A DNA stretch of 12,257 nucleotides from an uncultured Collinsella sp. (GCA_900752425.1 CAADVE010000122.1:1-12257); one strand, 5' to 3'. Shown: positions 1 through 6,048, counted from the first letter of the stretch. Notes: generated by a model from the letters alone, not told the origin. Made by a program: numbers and translations.

Positions 1-447
1 CCCAACCCCAAGAGCCACATCTGCTACGGCTTTGCCACGCATGTGGTCATTTTGGATGATGACGGCCGCGTGAGCGAGGTCTATGCCGCGCACGATTCCG
101 GCAAGGTAGTCAACCCCATCTCCATCCAGGGTCAGATCGAAGGCGGCGTGCTCATGGGTATGGGCTATGCGCTTACCGAGGACTGGCCGCTCAAGGACTG
201 CGTACCCCAGGCAAGGTACGGTACGCTCGGGCTGTTCCGTGCGCCCGAGATTCCGAATATCCACGCCATCTACGTGGAGAAGGACGAGCTACTGCCTGTG
301 GCATACGGCGGCAAGGGCATCGGCGAGATTGCAACGATTCCCACGGCGCCCGCCGTGCAGAACGCCTACCGCGCGTTTGACGGCAAGCTGCGTCCGGATC
401 TGCCCATGGTGGATACGCCGTACAGCCGCGCCCGTCACCGCGGGTAG
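1..447 (+). CDS. Molybdenum hydroxylase (xanthine dehydrogenase family), C-terminal fragment
   Basis: The reading frame is open from base 1 to the TAG at 445-447, so the N-terminus lies outside the window and only about 148 residues are visible. They match the end of the molybdopterin-binding subunit of xanthine dehydrogenase/aldehyde oxidase enzymes. QIEGGVLMGMGYAL (codons from about 133) is the usual cofactor-loop region, and GGKGIGEIATIPTAPA carries the conserved active-site Glu (codon 325-327), equivalent to the Glu in the KxVGEPP motif of xanthine oxidase. The GIGE(I)ATIPTAP variant is the form I associate with XdhD-like or selenium-dependent purine hydroxylases, but the start of the protein would be needed to decide. 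The family hydroxylates purines such as hypoxanthine or xanthine using a Mo-MCD cofactor. A mocA-like cofactor gene and a purine-type catabolic cluster further right fit this role. A strong terminator follows, so it ends its transcription unit. Confidence 0.87.
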   Translation, partial: PNPKSHICYGFATHVVILDDDGRVSEVYAAHDSGKVVNPISIQGQIEGGVLMGMGYALTEDWPLKDCVPQARYGTLGLFRAPEIPNIHAIYVEKDELLPVAYGGKGIGEIATIPTAPAVQNAYRAFDGKLRPDLPMVDTPYSRARHRG

Positions 448-516
448 GGTAGGGTGCGTGCAGCCATTACTGACGAGCTGTTCGCGCTCAACATCAACTA
501 CATACGCTGCACCTTT

Positions 517-548
517 GGCCCCAGCTCCATCGCGAGCCGGGGCCTTTT
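517..548 (+). terminator. Rho-independent terminator after the molybdenum hydroxylase gene
   Basis: The stem pairs GGCCCC (517-522) with GGGGCC (539-544) and GCTC (524-527) with GAGC (534-537). These are separated by one A/C mismatch, with loop CATCGC, and TTTT follows at 545-548. It lies about 70 bases beyond the stop codon at 447. The rest of the 448-628 gap shows no gene. Confidence 0.85.
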
Positions 549-628
549 GTTTGGAGCGGAGACAGCATCCCGGAATTCGGGCAATTCGGTGGTCAGGGGT
601 TGAGCGAGCGTCGCGTTAAGGATGTCAA

Positions 629-743
629 GCGTAAAACCTTCAATGAAAATGGCGTAAAAACTGCATCTGTCATGGCGTAAAAACTACATTGAAAGTAGCG
701 TAAAATCAGCATTGAGAATGGCGTAATTTCGCATATCGCGTGA
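629..743 (+). repeat. Five-copy 23-bp tandem direct repeat upstream of the ATPase gene
   Basis: The core GCGTAA(AA) starts at 629, 652, 675, 698 and 721, exactly 23 bases apart each time. Each of the first four units carries GCGTAAAA followed by a CAT/CAA-type half and, in most, a TTGAAA/TGAAAA run ending in ATG or GTA. The fifth unit keeps the core and then degenerates into the leader of the ATPase gene, ending three bases before its ribosome binding site. The period is not a multiple of three, so the array is not coding. No spacer-repeat alternation is present, so it is not CRISPR. A TTGAGA hexamer (713-718) in unit 4 could serve as a -35, with TATCGC (735-740) as a poor -10. The array may be a multi-site operator or nucleoprotein assembly site; this is inference. 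Confidence 0.85.
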
Positions 744-762
744 TAGGGAGGGACGGCCGTCT

Positions 763-2058
763 ATGGATGCACCAAAGAGATTGACCCAAAAGGGATATAG
801 GCCCCGGCTCATAGAGGAGCGCCTCGACACCCTTATGCGGGCGTTTGGCTGTGTGGAGATCAACGGCCCCAAATGGTGCGGCAAGACCTGGACGGCGCTC
901 TCTCGCTCGGCGAGCGTCTCCAGGCTCGATGAGCCTGCGCAGCGCGCGGCGGCAGAGGTCGACCCAAGCCTGGCGCTCATCGGCGATGCGCCACACCTGG
1001 TCGATGAATGGCAGGAGGTGCCTGAGGTTTGGGATGCCGCCCGGCGCTTCGTGGACGCGAGCGGCAACGAACGCGGGACACTTTTGCTCACGGGCTCGAC
1101 CGCGCTCAAAAGCGAGGGGCGCAGCCATGTTCGTCATTCCGGCACGGGTAGGATCGCCCGTCTGTCAATGCGCCCCATGACCCTGTGCGAGTCGGGCGAC
1201 GGCGAGCCGCTCGTGTCACTGGCAAGCCTCTTTAAGGGCGAGGATTTTGCCCCTCAGCGTCGCGAGAGCACGGTGGATGACGTCGCCCGCTGGTGCTGCA
1301 GGGGCGGTTGGCCTGCAAACCTTGGGCTTTCGGAAGAGCTTGCGCGAGAGACAGCAAGCCAGTACGTGCACTCGGTGCTCGACGTCAACGTGCTGGATGA
1401 GGGCATGTCGCCCGAGCTTGCACACGGCCTTTTGCGAGCTCTTGCCATGAACGAGAGCCAGGCTGTCACGTACAAGACGCTCATAAAGGACGCCTCGTAC
1501 GGTGAGACGGGCCCCGACGAGAGGACCATCGCTGCGCACCTGGATCTCTTCAACAGGCTCAAGCTGACCGAGGACCTGTGCGGATGGGAGCCGCCCATGC
1601 GCTCGAAGGCCCGCGTTCGCGTGCGCCCCAAGCGCTACTTCTGCGACCCGTCACTTGCGGCGGCGTTGCTGGGGGCTACCCCTGAGCGGCTGCTTGGCGA
1701 TATGCAAACGCTGGGGATGCTCTTTGAGAACCTCGTTCTGCGCGACGTACGCGTGTTCCTTTCCACCTACGGCGGTGTCGACAACAGTGTCCATTATTTC
1801 CGAGATGAGAAGGGCCTTGAGGTCGATCTGATCGTTGAGCACGACGGGCGCTGGGGAGCCATCGAGGTCAAGCTGAGTGATGCGAAAGCAGACGATGGGG
1901 CGAGAAATCTCAAGGCGCTGGAGAGGAAAGTGCTCTCCAATCCTGCCGCCCAGAATGCCGCGCCGGCGTTTTTGGCGGTCGTGGTTGGAAAGGGGAGCAT
2001 TGCCTACACACGCGACGACGGCGTGGCGGTGATCCCCATTGCGGCACTTGGGGCGTAG
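763..2058 (+). CDS. AAA-family ATPase with C-terminal DUF4143 (PD-(D/E)XK-like) domain
   Basis: This is a 431-residue protein starting at ATG 763, ten bases after an AGGGAGGG ribosome binding site (745-752). The Walker A motif GPKWCGKT (residues 35-42) has the wording typical of the AAA_14/DUF4143 family. Walker B is LVDEWQ (79-84), and LLLTGSTA near residue 110 is the sensor-like strand. The C-terminal third (about 275-425) is DUF4143-like: YFCDPSLAAALLG, then GMLFENLVLRD, then E353-V-D355 and E368-V-K370, the D...ExK arrangement of PD-(D/E)XK nucleases. Family members are common in gut anaerobes and archaea, but their role is unresolved; suggestions include selfish or defence-like functions and DNA or nucleotide handling. 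No signal peptide or membrane segment is seen. It stands alone, preceded by a terminator and the 23-bp repeat array, which may be its own control region. Codon use is less C-biased than in the metabolic genes to the right, compatible with accessory origin. Confidence 0.9.
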   Translation: MDAPKRLTQKGYRPRLIEERLDTLMRAFGCVEINGPKWCGKTWTALSRSASVSRLDEPAQRAAAEVDPSLALIGDAPHLVDEWQEVPEVWDAARRFVDASGNERGTLLLTGSTALKSEGRSHVRHSGTGRIARLSMRPMTLCESGDGEPLVSLASLFKGEDFAPQRRESTVDDVARWCCRGGWPANLGLSEELARETASQYVHSVLDVNVLDEGMSPELAHGLLRALAMNESQAVTYKTLIKDASYGETGPDERTIAAHLDLFNRLKLTEDLCGWEPPMRSKARVRVRPKRYFCDPSLAAALLGATPERLLGDMQTLGMLFENLVLRDVRVFLSTYGGVDNSVHYFRDEKGLEVDLIVEHDGRWGAIEVKLSDAKADDGARNLKALERKVLSNPAAQNAAPAFLAVVVGKGSIAYTRDDGVAVIPIAALGA

Positions 2059-2100
2059 TGGTTTTGCGGGCGTGCCGTGCTTCCTTTACCGAAAATCCAT

Positions 2101-2129
2101 TTGGTAAACCAGATGCTCGCGGATAGAAT
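2101..2129 (+). promoter_or_regulatory. Predicted sigma-70-type promoter (plus strand)
   Basis: TTGGTA (2101-2106), an exact 17-base spacer and TAGAAT (2124-2129, five of six consensus positions) form the clearest promoter on this strand between the ATPase and exonuclease genes. Initiation would fall near 2136. The transcript would run into the terminator at 2306-2349, giving an RNA of roughly 210 bases with no convincing open reading frame on its own strand. Confidence 0.5.
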
Positions 2130-2186
2130 AAAGTTGACGGCAGCCCAAGGGTGATAGCTGGGCAGCGCCGTTGCTTGGTCAAGAGG

Positions 2187-2318
2187 TCAGTGCCTTAATG
2201 GCAGCGACTTGTTATGCTTCGAATGCTGCTTGAGTGCCTCGGAAAGTTCGATAAGCGCCGTGAGGAGCGAGACCAAAGCAACCAAGAGCTCTACGAGCTC
2301 TGATGGGCCCGGGATGAC
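2187..2318 (-). pseudogene. Hydrophobic mini-ORF, possible small membrane peptide without a normal start
   Basis: On the minus strand an open frame reads VIPGPSELVELLVALVSLL, continues TALIELSEALKQHSKHNK, and stops at TGA (2189-2187). It has an acidic turn, a hydrophobic stretch of about 15 residues and a basic tail, the build of small toxic or holin-like peptides. The frame is open only from 2330, after an in-frame TGA at 2333-2331, and there is no ATG or GTG in it. GTC-ATC stands directly after an AGAGG sequence. The first accepted start would be TTG at codon 12, with no ribosome binding site. Either it begins at a rare codon, or the start has been lost, or the frame is fortuitous. Beyond its stop, the inverted repeat 2137-2171 read on this strand is followed by CAACTTTATT and could end its message. 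Confidence 0.3.
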
Positions 2319-2349
2319 CTCTGATTCAAGTCACCGGGCCTCAATTTTT
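2306..2349 (+). terminator. Rho-independent terminator upstream of the exonuclease gene
   Basis: GGCCCGG (2306-2312) pairs perfectly with CCGGGCC (2334-2340). Inside, TGAC (2315-2318) can pair with GTCA (2330-2333), and a TTTTT run follows at 2345-2349. No protein gene ends just upstream on this strand, which implies that a short transcript is made and stopped here. The remaining bases to 2500 hold no clear gene or promoter that I can support. Confidence 0.75.
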
Positions 2350-2517
2350 ATCACATGCATTTTGAATAGAGCGGGCGGGATCCCTTGGGGCCGTCTGCAT
2401 GGCGTGCGACCGGCGCATGGCATTGCACCCCGCTTTTGTGTCCGCGCGGGCGCCTATCCTTACGGCAATGTAGCCGCCTATGTAGCAAGCGGCAGGCAAC
2501 GGAGAAAGGCCCTAACC

Positions 2518-3252
2518 GTGTCAGCTGAAAAGATGCCGTGTATCTCGGCTATCGATACGACGAACTTTGCGCGCCAGATCGTGCTGGACTTTGAGTTTGC
2601 GCCGGTGCCAAAGCAGCGCCAGCGCCGTGGACTGCGCCATGAGATTATCGAGGTCGGCGCCGTCAAGCTCGATTACCACGGCAACGTTATGGGCGAGTTC
2701 TCGCAGTTTGTGCAGACGGAATTTACCGAAGGCGTTGCGTTCCCCGTCCGCGAGCTCACAGGGATATCGGCCGTGGACACCGCGATGGCCGATCCGCTCT
2801 ACATGGTGATCAAAAGGCTCAGCGATTGGATCGGTCGCTACTCCGCCCAGGTGGTTTGCTGGAGCGGGGCAGATCGTCGACAGCTTTTGACCGAGTGCCA
2901 GGCAAAGCACATCGATCTTGCCGCATTCCCTGCGAACTGGGCCGACCTGCAGGCGTTTTACACCTCGATCATGGACGTGGGCAGCCATGGGTGCGTCTCT
3001 TTGAGTGACGCGGCAACGTGGTTTGGCATCGAGTTCGACGAGTCGACGGGCCACGCTCACAGCGCCCTGGCCGATGCACGCGTGACCGCCAAGCTGCTCA
3101 AGCAGGTGATGGACGAGGACTACCGTGTGAGCCCGCGCGCCCAGGAAGTCCGCCAGCGGTGGGGGATGGGCGAGCGAGCCCAGACACGCCTTTCCAGCAA
3201 GTGCCCCGAGCTGGGCGACCTGTTGCTGAGGCTTAAGGCGGAGGGGAGGTAG
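2518..3252 (+). CDS. DEDDh-type 3'-5' exonuclease (DnaQ-like)
   Basis: I place the start at GTG 2518, eight bases after GGAGAAAGG (2501-2509), giving 244 residues. The same frame extends back to 2209, but that part crosses a terminator and has no exonuclease homology. The fold signature is complete: D24 and E26 in IVLDFEF (ExoI), HEIIEVGAV for the next strand, D119 in WSGADRRQLL (ExoII), and H181 with D186 in HSALADA (ExoIII, HxxxxD). All five DEDDh residues are therefore present. Such enzymes remove nucleotides from 3' ends of DNA or RNA, in proofreading, repair or RNA turnover; this one is free-standing, not fused to a polymerase. It resembles the exonuclease-like proteins annotated as KapD or ERI-1 type, but the exact substrate cannot be read from sequence. 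The C-terminal 45 residues are basic (RQRWGMGERAQTR) and may bind nucleic acid. Confidence 0.88.
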   Translation: MSAEKMPCISAIDTTNFARQIVLDFEFAPVPKQRQRRGLRHEIIEVGAVKLDYHGNVMGEFSQFVQTEFTEGVAFPVRELTGISAVDTAMADPLYMVIKRLSDWIGRYSAQVVCWSGADRRQLLTECQAKHIDLAAFPANWADLQAFYTSIMDVGSHGCVSLSDAATWFGIEFDESTGHAHSALADARVTAKLLKQVMDEDYRVSPRAQEVRQRWGMGERAQTRLSSKCPELGDLLLRLKAEGR

Positions 3253-3264
3253 GCCTTTTGAGAA

Positions 3265-3286
3265 CGCCATTCGGTTTGGCATGGCG
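3265..3286. other. Hairpin between convergent genes
   Basis: CGCCAT (3265-3270) and ATGGCG (3281-3286) form a six-pair stem with a ten-base loop. It sits between the exonuclease stop (3252) and the stop of the minus-strand 140-aa gene (3363). Only a short TTCTC follows on the minus strand, so a terminator function is possible but weakly supported. Confidence 0.3.
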
Positions 3287-3362
3287 GGGCTGTAAGCGCG
3301 ACTTCGCCCTGCTGTTTGAATCGAAGCGTCAACCAGTATGACGAGCTGTCTGGTCTGTCTGC

Positions 3363-3785
3363 CTACGCCCCCGCAATCCCGCGCGCGGCCCTCAGCAGCT
3401 CATATTCCCCCTGGCTCCAATGGCGCAGCTCGGCAGTCTCGACGGCATCACGACACAGATCCAGGAACACCTCGGCGCCCTCGCAGAAACACTTGCGGGC
3501 AAAGTCGCCCGAGCCGCTTGCGATGCACGTGCCGTCTGCAAACAGCTTCCAACTCGACGGCTCGCGCGAGTCATCTCCGAGCAGCTTGATCTGCAACACA
3601 TGTGGGTTGCCAGCAGCGCAGAGCTCTTCCTCGAGCGCCTGCACAGTAAAGCGCATCTGGTAGGAGAGACTGCTCTTGACCATGGCCGAGGCATAGCCGC
3701 TCGGCCCGTCCAGGAGATGCATTCGTTTTGGCTTGGCTGCCAGATTGTGGAAGTTGCGCTCGCTGCGCACAGAGAAATTGTCCAT
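3363..3785 (-). CDS. Hypothetical 140-aa soluble protein
   Basis: The start is set at ATG 3785 on the minus strand because AAAGGAG stands five bases upstream (revcomp of CTCCTTT near 3792-3798). The frame is open further back to 3998, but that extension has no ribosome binding site and crosses an inverted repeat. I do not recognise the family. The protein begins MDNFSVRSERNFHNLAAKPK and has a serine/tyrosine-rich centre (SSLSYQMRFTVQALEEEL), which looks like beta structure followed by a helix. It ends with helices (FARKCFCEGAEVFLDLCRDA, then WSQGEYELLRAARGIAGA). No signal peptide, membrane segment or enzyme motif is seen. Three cysteines cluster in the second half without a clear metal-site spacing. 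It appears to be a single-gene unit, convergent with the exonuclease gene. Confidence 0.7.
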   Translation of the reverse strand: MDNFSVRSERNFHNLAAKPKRMHLLDGPSGYASAMVKSSLSYQMRFTVQALEEELCAAGNPHVLQIKLLGDDSREPSSWKLFADGTCIASGSGDFARKCFCEGAEVFLDLCRDAVETAELRHWSQGEYELLRAARGIAGA

Positions 3786-3934
3786 ACGGACTCCTTTCAT
3801 CGATGTTGGCAGGGCCACCGTGCCTCTTGGCCGGTTGGCGTCGGGATCGTGGAGCCAACTCTCTACCCCGACTCTGGATAAAACACGCCCACTCCTTGCG
3901 GGCACGATGGAGTCTATCAGCGCGCGCGGACAGA

Positions 3935-3978
3935 AATCAAGCGCCGCCTGCGAAATGATGTGCAGACGGCGCTTGATT
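3935..3978. repeat. Long inverted repeat next to the 33-bp repeat array
   Basis: AATCAAGCGCCG (3935-3946) is the exact reverse complement of CGGCGCTTGATT (3967-3978). After a single C/A mismatch, CTGC (3948-3951) also pairs with GCAG (3962-3965), leaving a ten-base loop. The stem therefore has 16 pairs. Tails on both sides are not T-rich (only TTT on the minus strand before CTG), so it is not a standard terminator. It lies 26 bases before the 33-bp repeat array and may bound it, or may act on the leader of the 140-aa gene. Confidence 0.7.
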
Positions 3979-4003
3979 ACGCGGCAATTATTCGGCAAAC
4001 ATC

Positions 4004-4135
4004 CGAAAAAAGTGTCGAAATCAGCCGTATGAAAGTACGGAAAAGTGTCAAATTCGAGCCGCCCAAATTACGGAAAAGTGTCGAAATGGGCGCGTGGAAA
4101 TCACGGAAAAGTGTAAAACCGCACGTAAACAGGGG
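4004..4135 (+). repeat. Four-copy 33-bp tandem repeat array
   Basis: The core AAAAGTGT begins at 4008, 4041, 4074 and 4107, exactly 33 bases apart. Units 2 to 4 start ACGGAAAAGTGT; most continue CRAAWT, and the unit ends with a G/C-AAA run just before the next ACGG. Unit 1 has CGAAAAAAGTGTC. The last unit diverges after its core and runs into a minus-strand terminator. A 61-codon frame beginning GTG at 3960 crosses the array and yields an 11-residue repeat (RKSV core), but it has no ribosome binding site, so I treat the array as non-coding. It lies between two minus-strand genes of unknown function, with no ATPase gene beside it. Confidence 0.85.
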
Positions 4136-4140
4136 TGCGG
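4115..4140 (-). terminator. Rho-independent terminator of the membrane-protein gene
   Basis: Read on the minus strand, CCGCAC (4140-4135) pairs with GTGCGG (4124-4119) around a ten-base loop, and TTTT follows at 4118-4115. It stands 18 bases beyond the stop of the gene ending at 4159. It overlaps the last unit of the 33-bp array, whose AAAA-rich bases supply the T-tract. Confidence 0.7.
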
Positions 4141-4158
4141 CATAGCTTATGTTCCAAC

Positions 4159-5151
4159 CTAGCTGTTGGGGTCGCCTTTGAGGGTGTTGATGTCCAGGTA
4201 CTGGTTGTCGTCCTCTTTTTGCTGCGTTGCCGATTCGGACGCAGTGGGGCCGCGGAACAGCTGGAATCCCTCAAACGCGATCACGCCGAGCAGAGCGATG
4301 ATGATGGCGATAAAGACAACCTTTGCCGCATGCGAAAACTCCGAAAAGCGCGGCGGTTCTTCTTCGGTGTGGTAATCGGCGGCGCGCTTATCGCCGGCGC
4401 CGTGGGTATACGACGATGCCGAGGCTGCCTTTACGCTCGCTTGGTTGTAATCGGGAGCGGGCGTGGCGGCAAACGGGTCGCGAGAATAGCCGCTCGATGT
4501 TTGGCCGTAATCCTCGGTTTCGATGCGGCCGGCGCGAGGTTGTTCGCTCGAGCGGTTGGCGTATGCTGCGGCGCTGTCGTATGCGGACTCGCGTTTCTCG
4601 GCAGCCGCAAACAAAGGGTTTACCGGAATGTCGAGCGCCGGCATGCCGCCCGAGGTCTCGTCCAGATCTGCCGCCGCCCAGGAATCAAAGGCAAATTGGC
4701 GGTTGGAAAGATCATCCAGATCCATGACAGGCGGCTCGAGCTCGGGCTCGGGAGCCGTGTATGCCGGCTGCTGCGGGGCAGCGTAGCGAATCGTGCTGTC
4801 TGCCGTGGGACGCTGTGCCGCTGCAGCGAGAAACGCCGCCGTCTCGGATGGATCGCTAGCAGGACGGGGCGCAGGGGCGGCTTTACGCGTCGTCTGCACG
4901 ATAGGACGGGTGGCAAAGTCGTCTGCGGGCACGGATGCCGGCGCGGGCGTGGCGGAAGGTGCGGGCTTTGCACTTGTCGGGCGAGCTCCGCCGCCCATGA
5001 GTTCCTCGGCGGTCCAAGGGCGGTCGCTCATCACGTCGTCGAGGCTCAACGCAAACAGATCGTCTTCGCCCTCGTCAAACGCGCGTTTCGCATGCCTGGC
5101 GCCAGAAACGGTGCCTCCGCGGCCGTTGCGTGATGCGTTGCTCGACCCCAT
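4159..5151 (-). CDS. Hypothetical single-pass membrane protein with long disordered N-terminal region
   Basis: The start is ATG 5151 (minus strand), nine bases after AAAGGA and about 28 bases from a good -10 box. A longer frame to 5427 would overlap the regulator gene and is rejected. The product has 330 residues. Residues 1-250 are low-complexity, rich in Ala, Pro, Ser, Asp and Glu, with islands such as DDLFALSLDDVMSDRPWTAE near the N-terminus and MDLDDLSNRQFAFDSW in the middle. One clear membrane helix follows at about 278-296 (VVFIAIIIALLGVIAFEGF), then a short acidic tail (KEDDNQYLDINTLKGDPNS). With no signal peptide and a helix near the C-terminus, most of the protein is probably cytoplasmic, followed by a small outer tail; this topology is inference. 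I recognise no family. A scaffold or envelope-regulation role is possible but unproven. Confidence 0.75.
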   Translation of the reverse strand: MGSSNASRNGRGGTVSGARHAKRAFDEGEDDLFALSLDDVMSDRPWTAEELMGGGARPTSAKPAPSATPAPASVPADDFATRPIVQTTRKAAPAPRPASDPSETAAFLAAAAQRPTADSTIRYAAPQQPAYTAPEPELEPPVMDLDDLSNRQFAFDSWAAADLDETSGGMPALDIPVNPLFAAAEKRESAYDSAAAYANRSSEQPRAGRIETEDYGQTSSGYSRDPFAATPAPDYNQASVKAASASSYTHGAGDKRAADYHTEEEPPRFSEFSHAAKVVFIAIIIALLGVIAFEGFQLFRGPTASESATQQKEDDNQYLDINTLKGDPNS

Positions 5152-5185
5152 CTTGTTCCATCCTTTCGAACCGTCTATCTCATCG

Positions 5186-5191
5186 ATTATA
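5186..5191 (-). promoter_or_regulatory. -10 box of the membrane-protein gene
   Basis: On the minus strand this reads a perfect TATAAT, placing transcription start near 5179 and giving a leader of about 28 bases to ATG 5151. The -35 is poor: TCGACC stands 15 bases upstream and no better hexamer is seen at 17. Confidence 0.5.
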
Positions 5192-5234
5192 TGGAACTTG
5201 CCTTGCGGTCGAGTCTTGGATTCGTGTATTTCGG

Positions 5235-5273
5235 AACTCGCGCCCAAAAGGGGAGGGGCGATCCGGCCGAGTT
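5235..5273 (-). terminator. Hairpin just after the regulator gene, possible weak terminator
   Basis: On the minus strand AACTCG (5273-5268) pairs with CGAGTT (5240-5235), and CGCCC (5260-5256) with GGGCG (5245-5241). A seven-base bulge interrupts one side of the stem. It starts three bases past the regulator stop codon, but no T-run follows, so efficient intrinsic termination is doubtful. Confidence 0.3.
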
Positions 5274-5275
5274 GC

Positions 5276-5929
5276 CTACTTGTCGCCGGCGGCAGCCTTT
5301 GCCTCGTTGAGGTAGCTATAGAAGCTGTACTTAGAGATGCCAAAGAACTCGCAGGCACGCTCGCTCGACTTGGAGATGAGGAAGGCGCCGCGACGGTCGA
5401 GGTAGCCGATGGCGCGAATGCGCTCATCTTTGGTCATAAGGGCTGCGGGCTTGCCCACGTATTGTTCGCACTCGCGCAGCAGATCTTCGAGCAAGTCGCC
5501 GATGTTTTTGGTAATGGGCTCGGGCTCGGTGTAGCCCGTGGAGCCGGTGCCGGTAAAGGCATCGAGCGAGCGCTCAAAAGCCTTCATGAGCGTAATGTCA
5601 AAGTTAATGCCCAAAATGCCGACGGGCTTGCCCTCGTCGTTGCGGATAAAGATGGTCGAAGACTTGAGCAGCTTGCCATCGGTGGTTTTGGTGAGGTATG
5701 GCTCGCGGTCGTGCACGTCGGCGGTGCCCTCGTGCATGGACTCAAGCACAATATGGCTGGGACCGTCACCTAGTTTGCGCCCGCTGACGTGGCCGTTTTC
5801 GATCACTACGATGGAGTGGTCCACGTCATCGGTCTCCAAGTCGTGGACGACGACTTCGCAGTTGGGGCCAAACTGGAGCGCCAGGCCGTGTGCAAGGCGC
5901 TTGTAAAACTCTATCTGTGCGGGGGTCAT
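5276..5929 (-). CDS. YheO-like PAS / HTH_22 transcriptional regulator
   Basis: This 217-residue protein starts at ATG 5929 (minus strand), five bases after AGGAAGG. Residues 1-115 match the YheO-like PAS domain: FYKRLAHGLALQFGPNCEVV, VVHDLETDDVDHSIVVIENG, and YLTKTTDGKLLKSSTIFIRN followed by GKPVGILGINFDITL. The C-terminal 60 residues form the paired helix-turn-helix domain (HTH_22): DERIRAIGYLDRRGAFLISK, then ACEFFGISKYSFYSYLNEA. E. coli DauR and YheO share this build and sense small metabolites. The gene diverges from ygeX, sharing 277 bases of intergenic DNA that hold two matching palindromes. By the usual logic of divergent regulator pairs it probably controls the ygeX-yqeA genes and itself. 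In E. coli the equivalent gene cluster is linked to the sigma-54 activator YgeV instead. Effector and sign of control cannot be read from sequence. Confidence 0.9.
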   Translation of the reverse strand: MTPAQIEFYKRLAHGLALQFGPNCEVVVHDLETDDVDHSIVVIENGHVSGRKLGDGPSHIVLESMHEGTADVHDREPYLTKTTDGKLLKSSTIFIRNDEGKPVGILGINFDITLMKAFERSLDAFTGTGSTGYTEPEPITKNIGDLLEDLLRECEQYVGKPAALMTKDERIRAIGYLDRRGAFLISKSSERACEFFGISKYSFYSYLNEAKAAAGDK

Positions 5930-6048
5930 GGGTGCCTTCCTAAAAATTAGTTTGGGCTCACTTTGCCATAAACCCCACTTGTTCGCAAATAACGAAAGCG
6001 TCGCTGCGTTATGTAACCGTTCGGCGGCGAAAAGGTACCGATTACGGC

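Larger units (their letters stand above)
2136..2349 (+). ncRNA. Candidate short untranslated RNA, antisense to a hydrophobic mini-ORF
   Basis: Inferred from a promoter (2101-2129) and a terminator (2306-2349) only about 200 bases apart, with no ribosome binding site and start codon pair between them. The predicted 5' end would fold at once: ACGGC (2137-2141) pairs with GCCGT (2167-2171), and GCCCA (2143-2147) with TGGGC (2159-2163). The RNA would cover the whole 43-codon hydrophobic ORF on the opposite strand (2187-2318). Such a layout is seen in type I toxin-antitoxin pairs. No known RNA family is recognised. Confidence 0.35.

Noticed and set aside
629..743. CRISPR array or plasmid iteron origin
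   Set aside because: Units are contiguous with no unique spacers and no cas genes; no replication initiator gene is present and neighbours look chromosomal.
2209..2517. N-terminal extension of the exonuclease frame back to 2209
   Set aside because: It crosses a strong terminator, has no exonuclease similarity and no ribosome binding site; GTG 2518 has GGAGAAAGG at correct distance.
3960..4145. 61-codon frame over the 33-bp array with an 11-residue repeat
   Set aside because: GTG start without ribosome binding site; the residue repeat is an automatic result of a 33-base period. Kept as repeat only.
4135..5133. 332-codon plus-strand frame opposite the membrane-protein gene
   Set aside because: Arg/Gly/Cys-rich product without motifs, no ribosome binding site, and opposite a gene with start and stop signals.
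5152..5427. Upstream extension of the 330-aa membrane-protein frame
   Set aside because: It would overlap the end of the regulator gene and pass the TATAAT box; ATG 5151 has a good ribosome binding site.
5991..6010. AGCG-T-CGCT palindrome with AACG/CGTT flanks as an operator
   Set aside because: The flanks are asymmetric and it occurs once, unlike the twin AACAAA-N3-TTTGTT sites.
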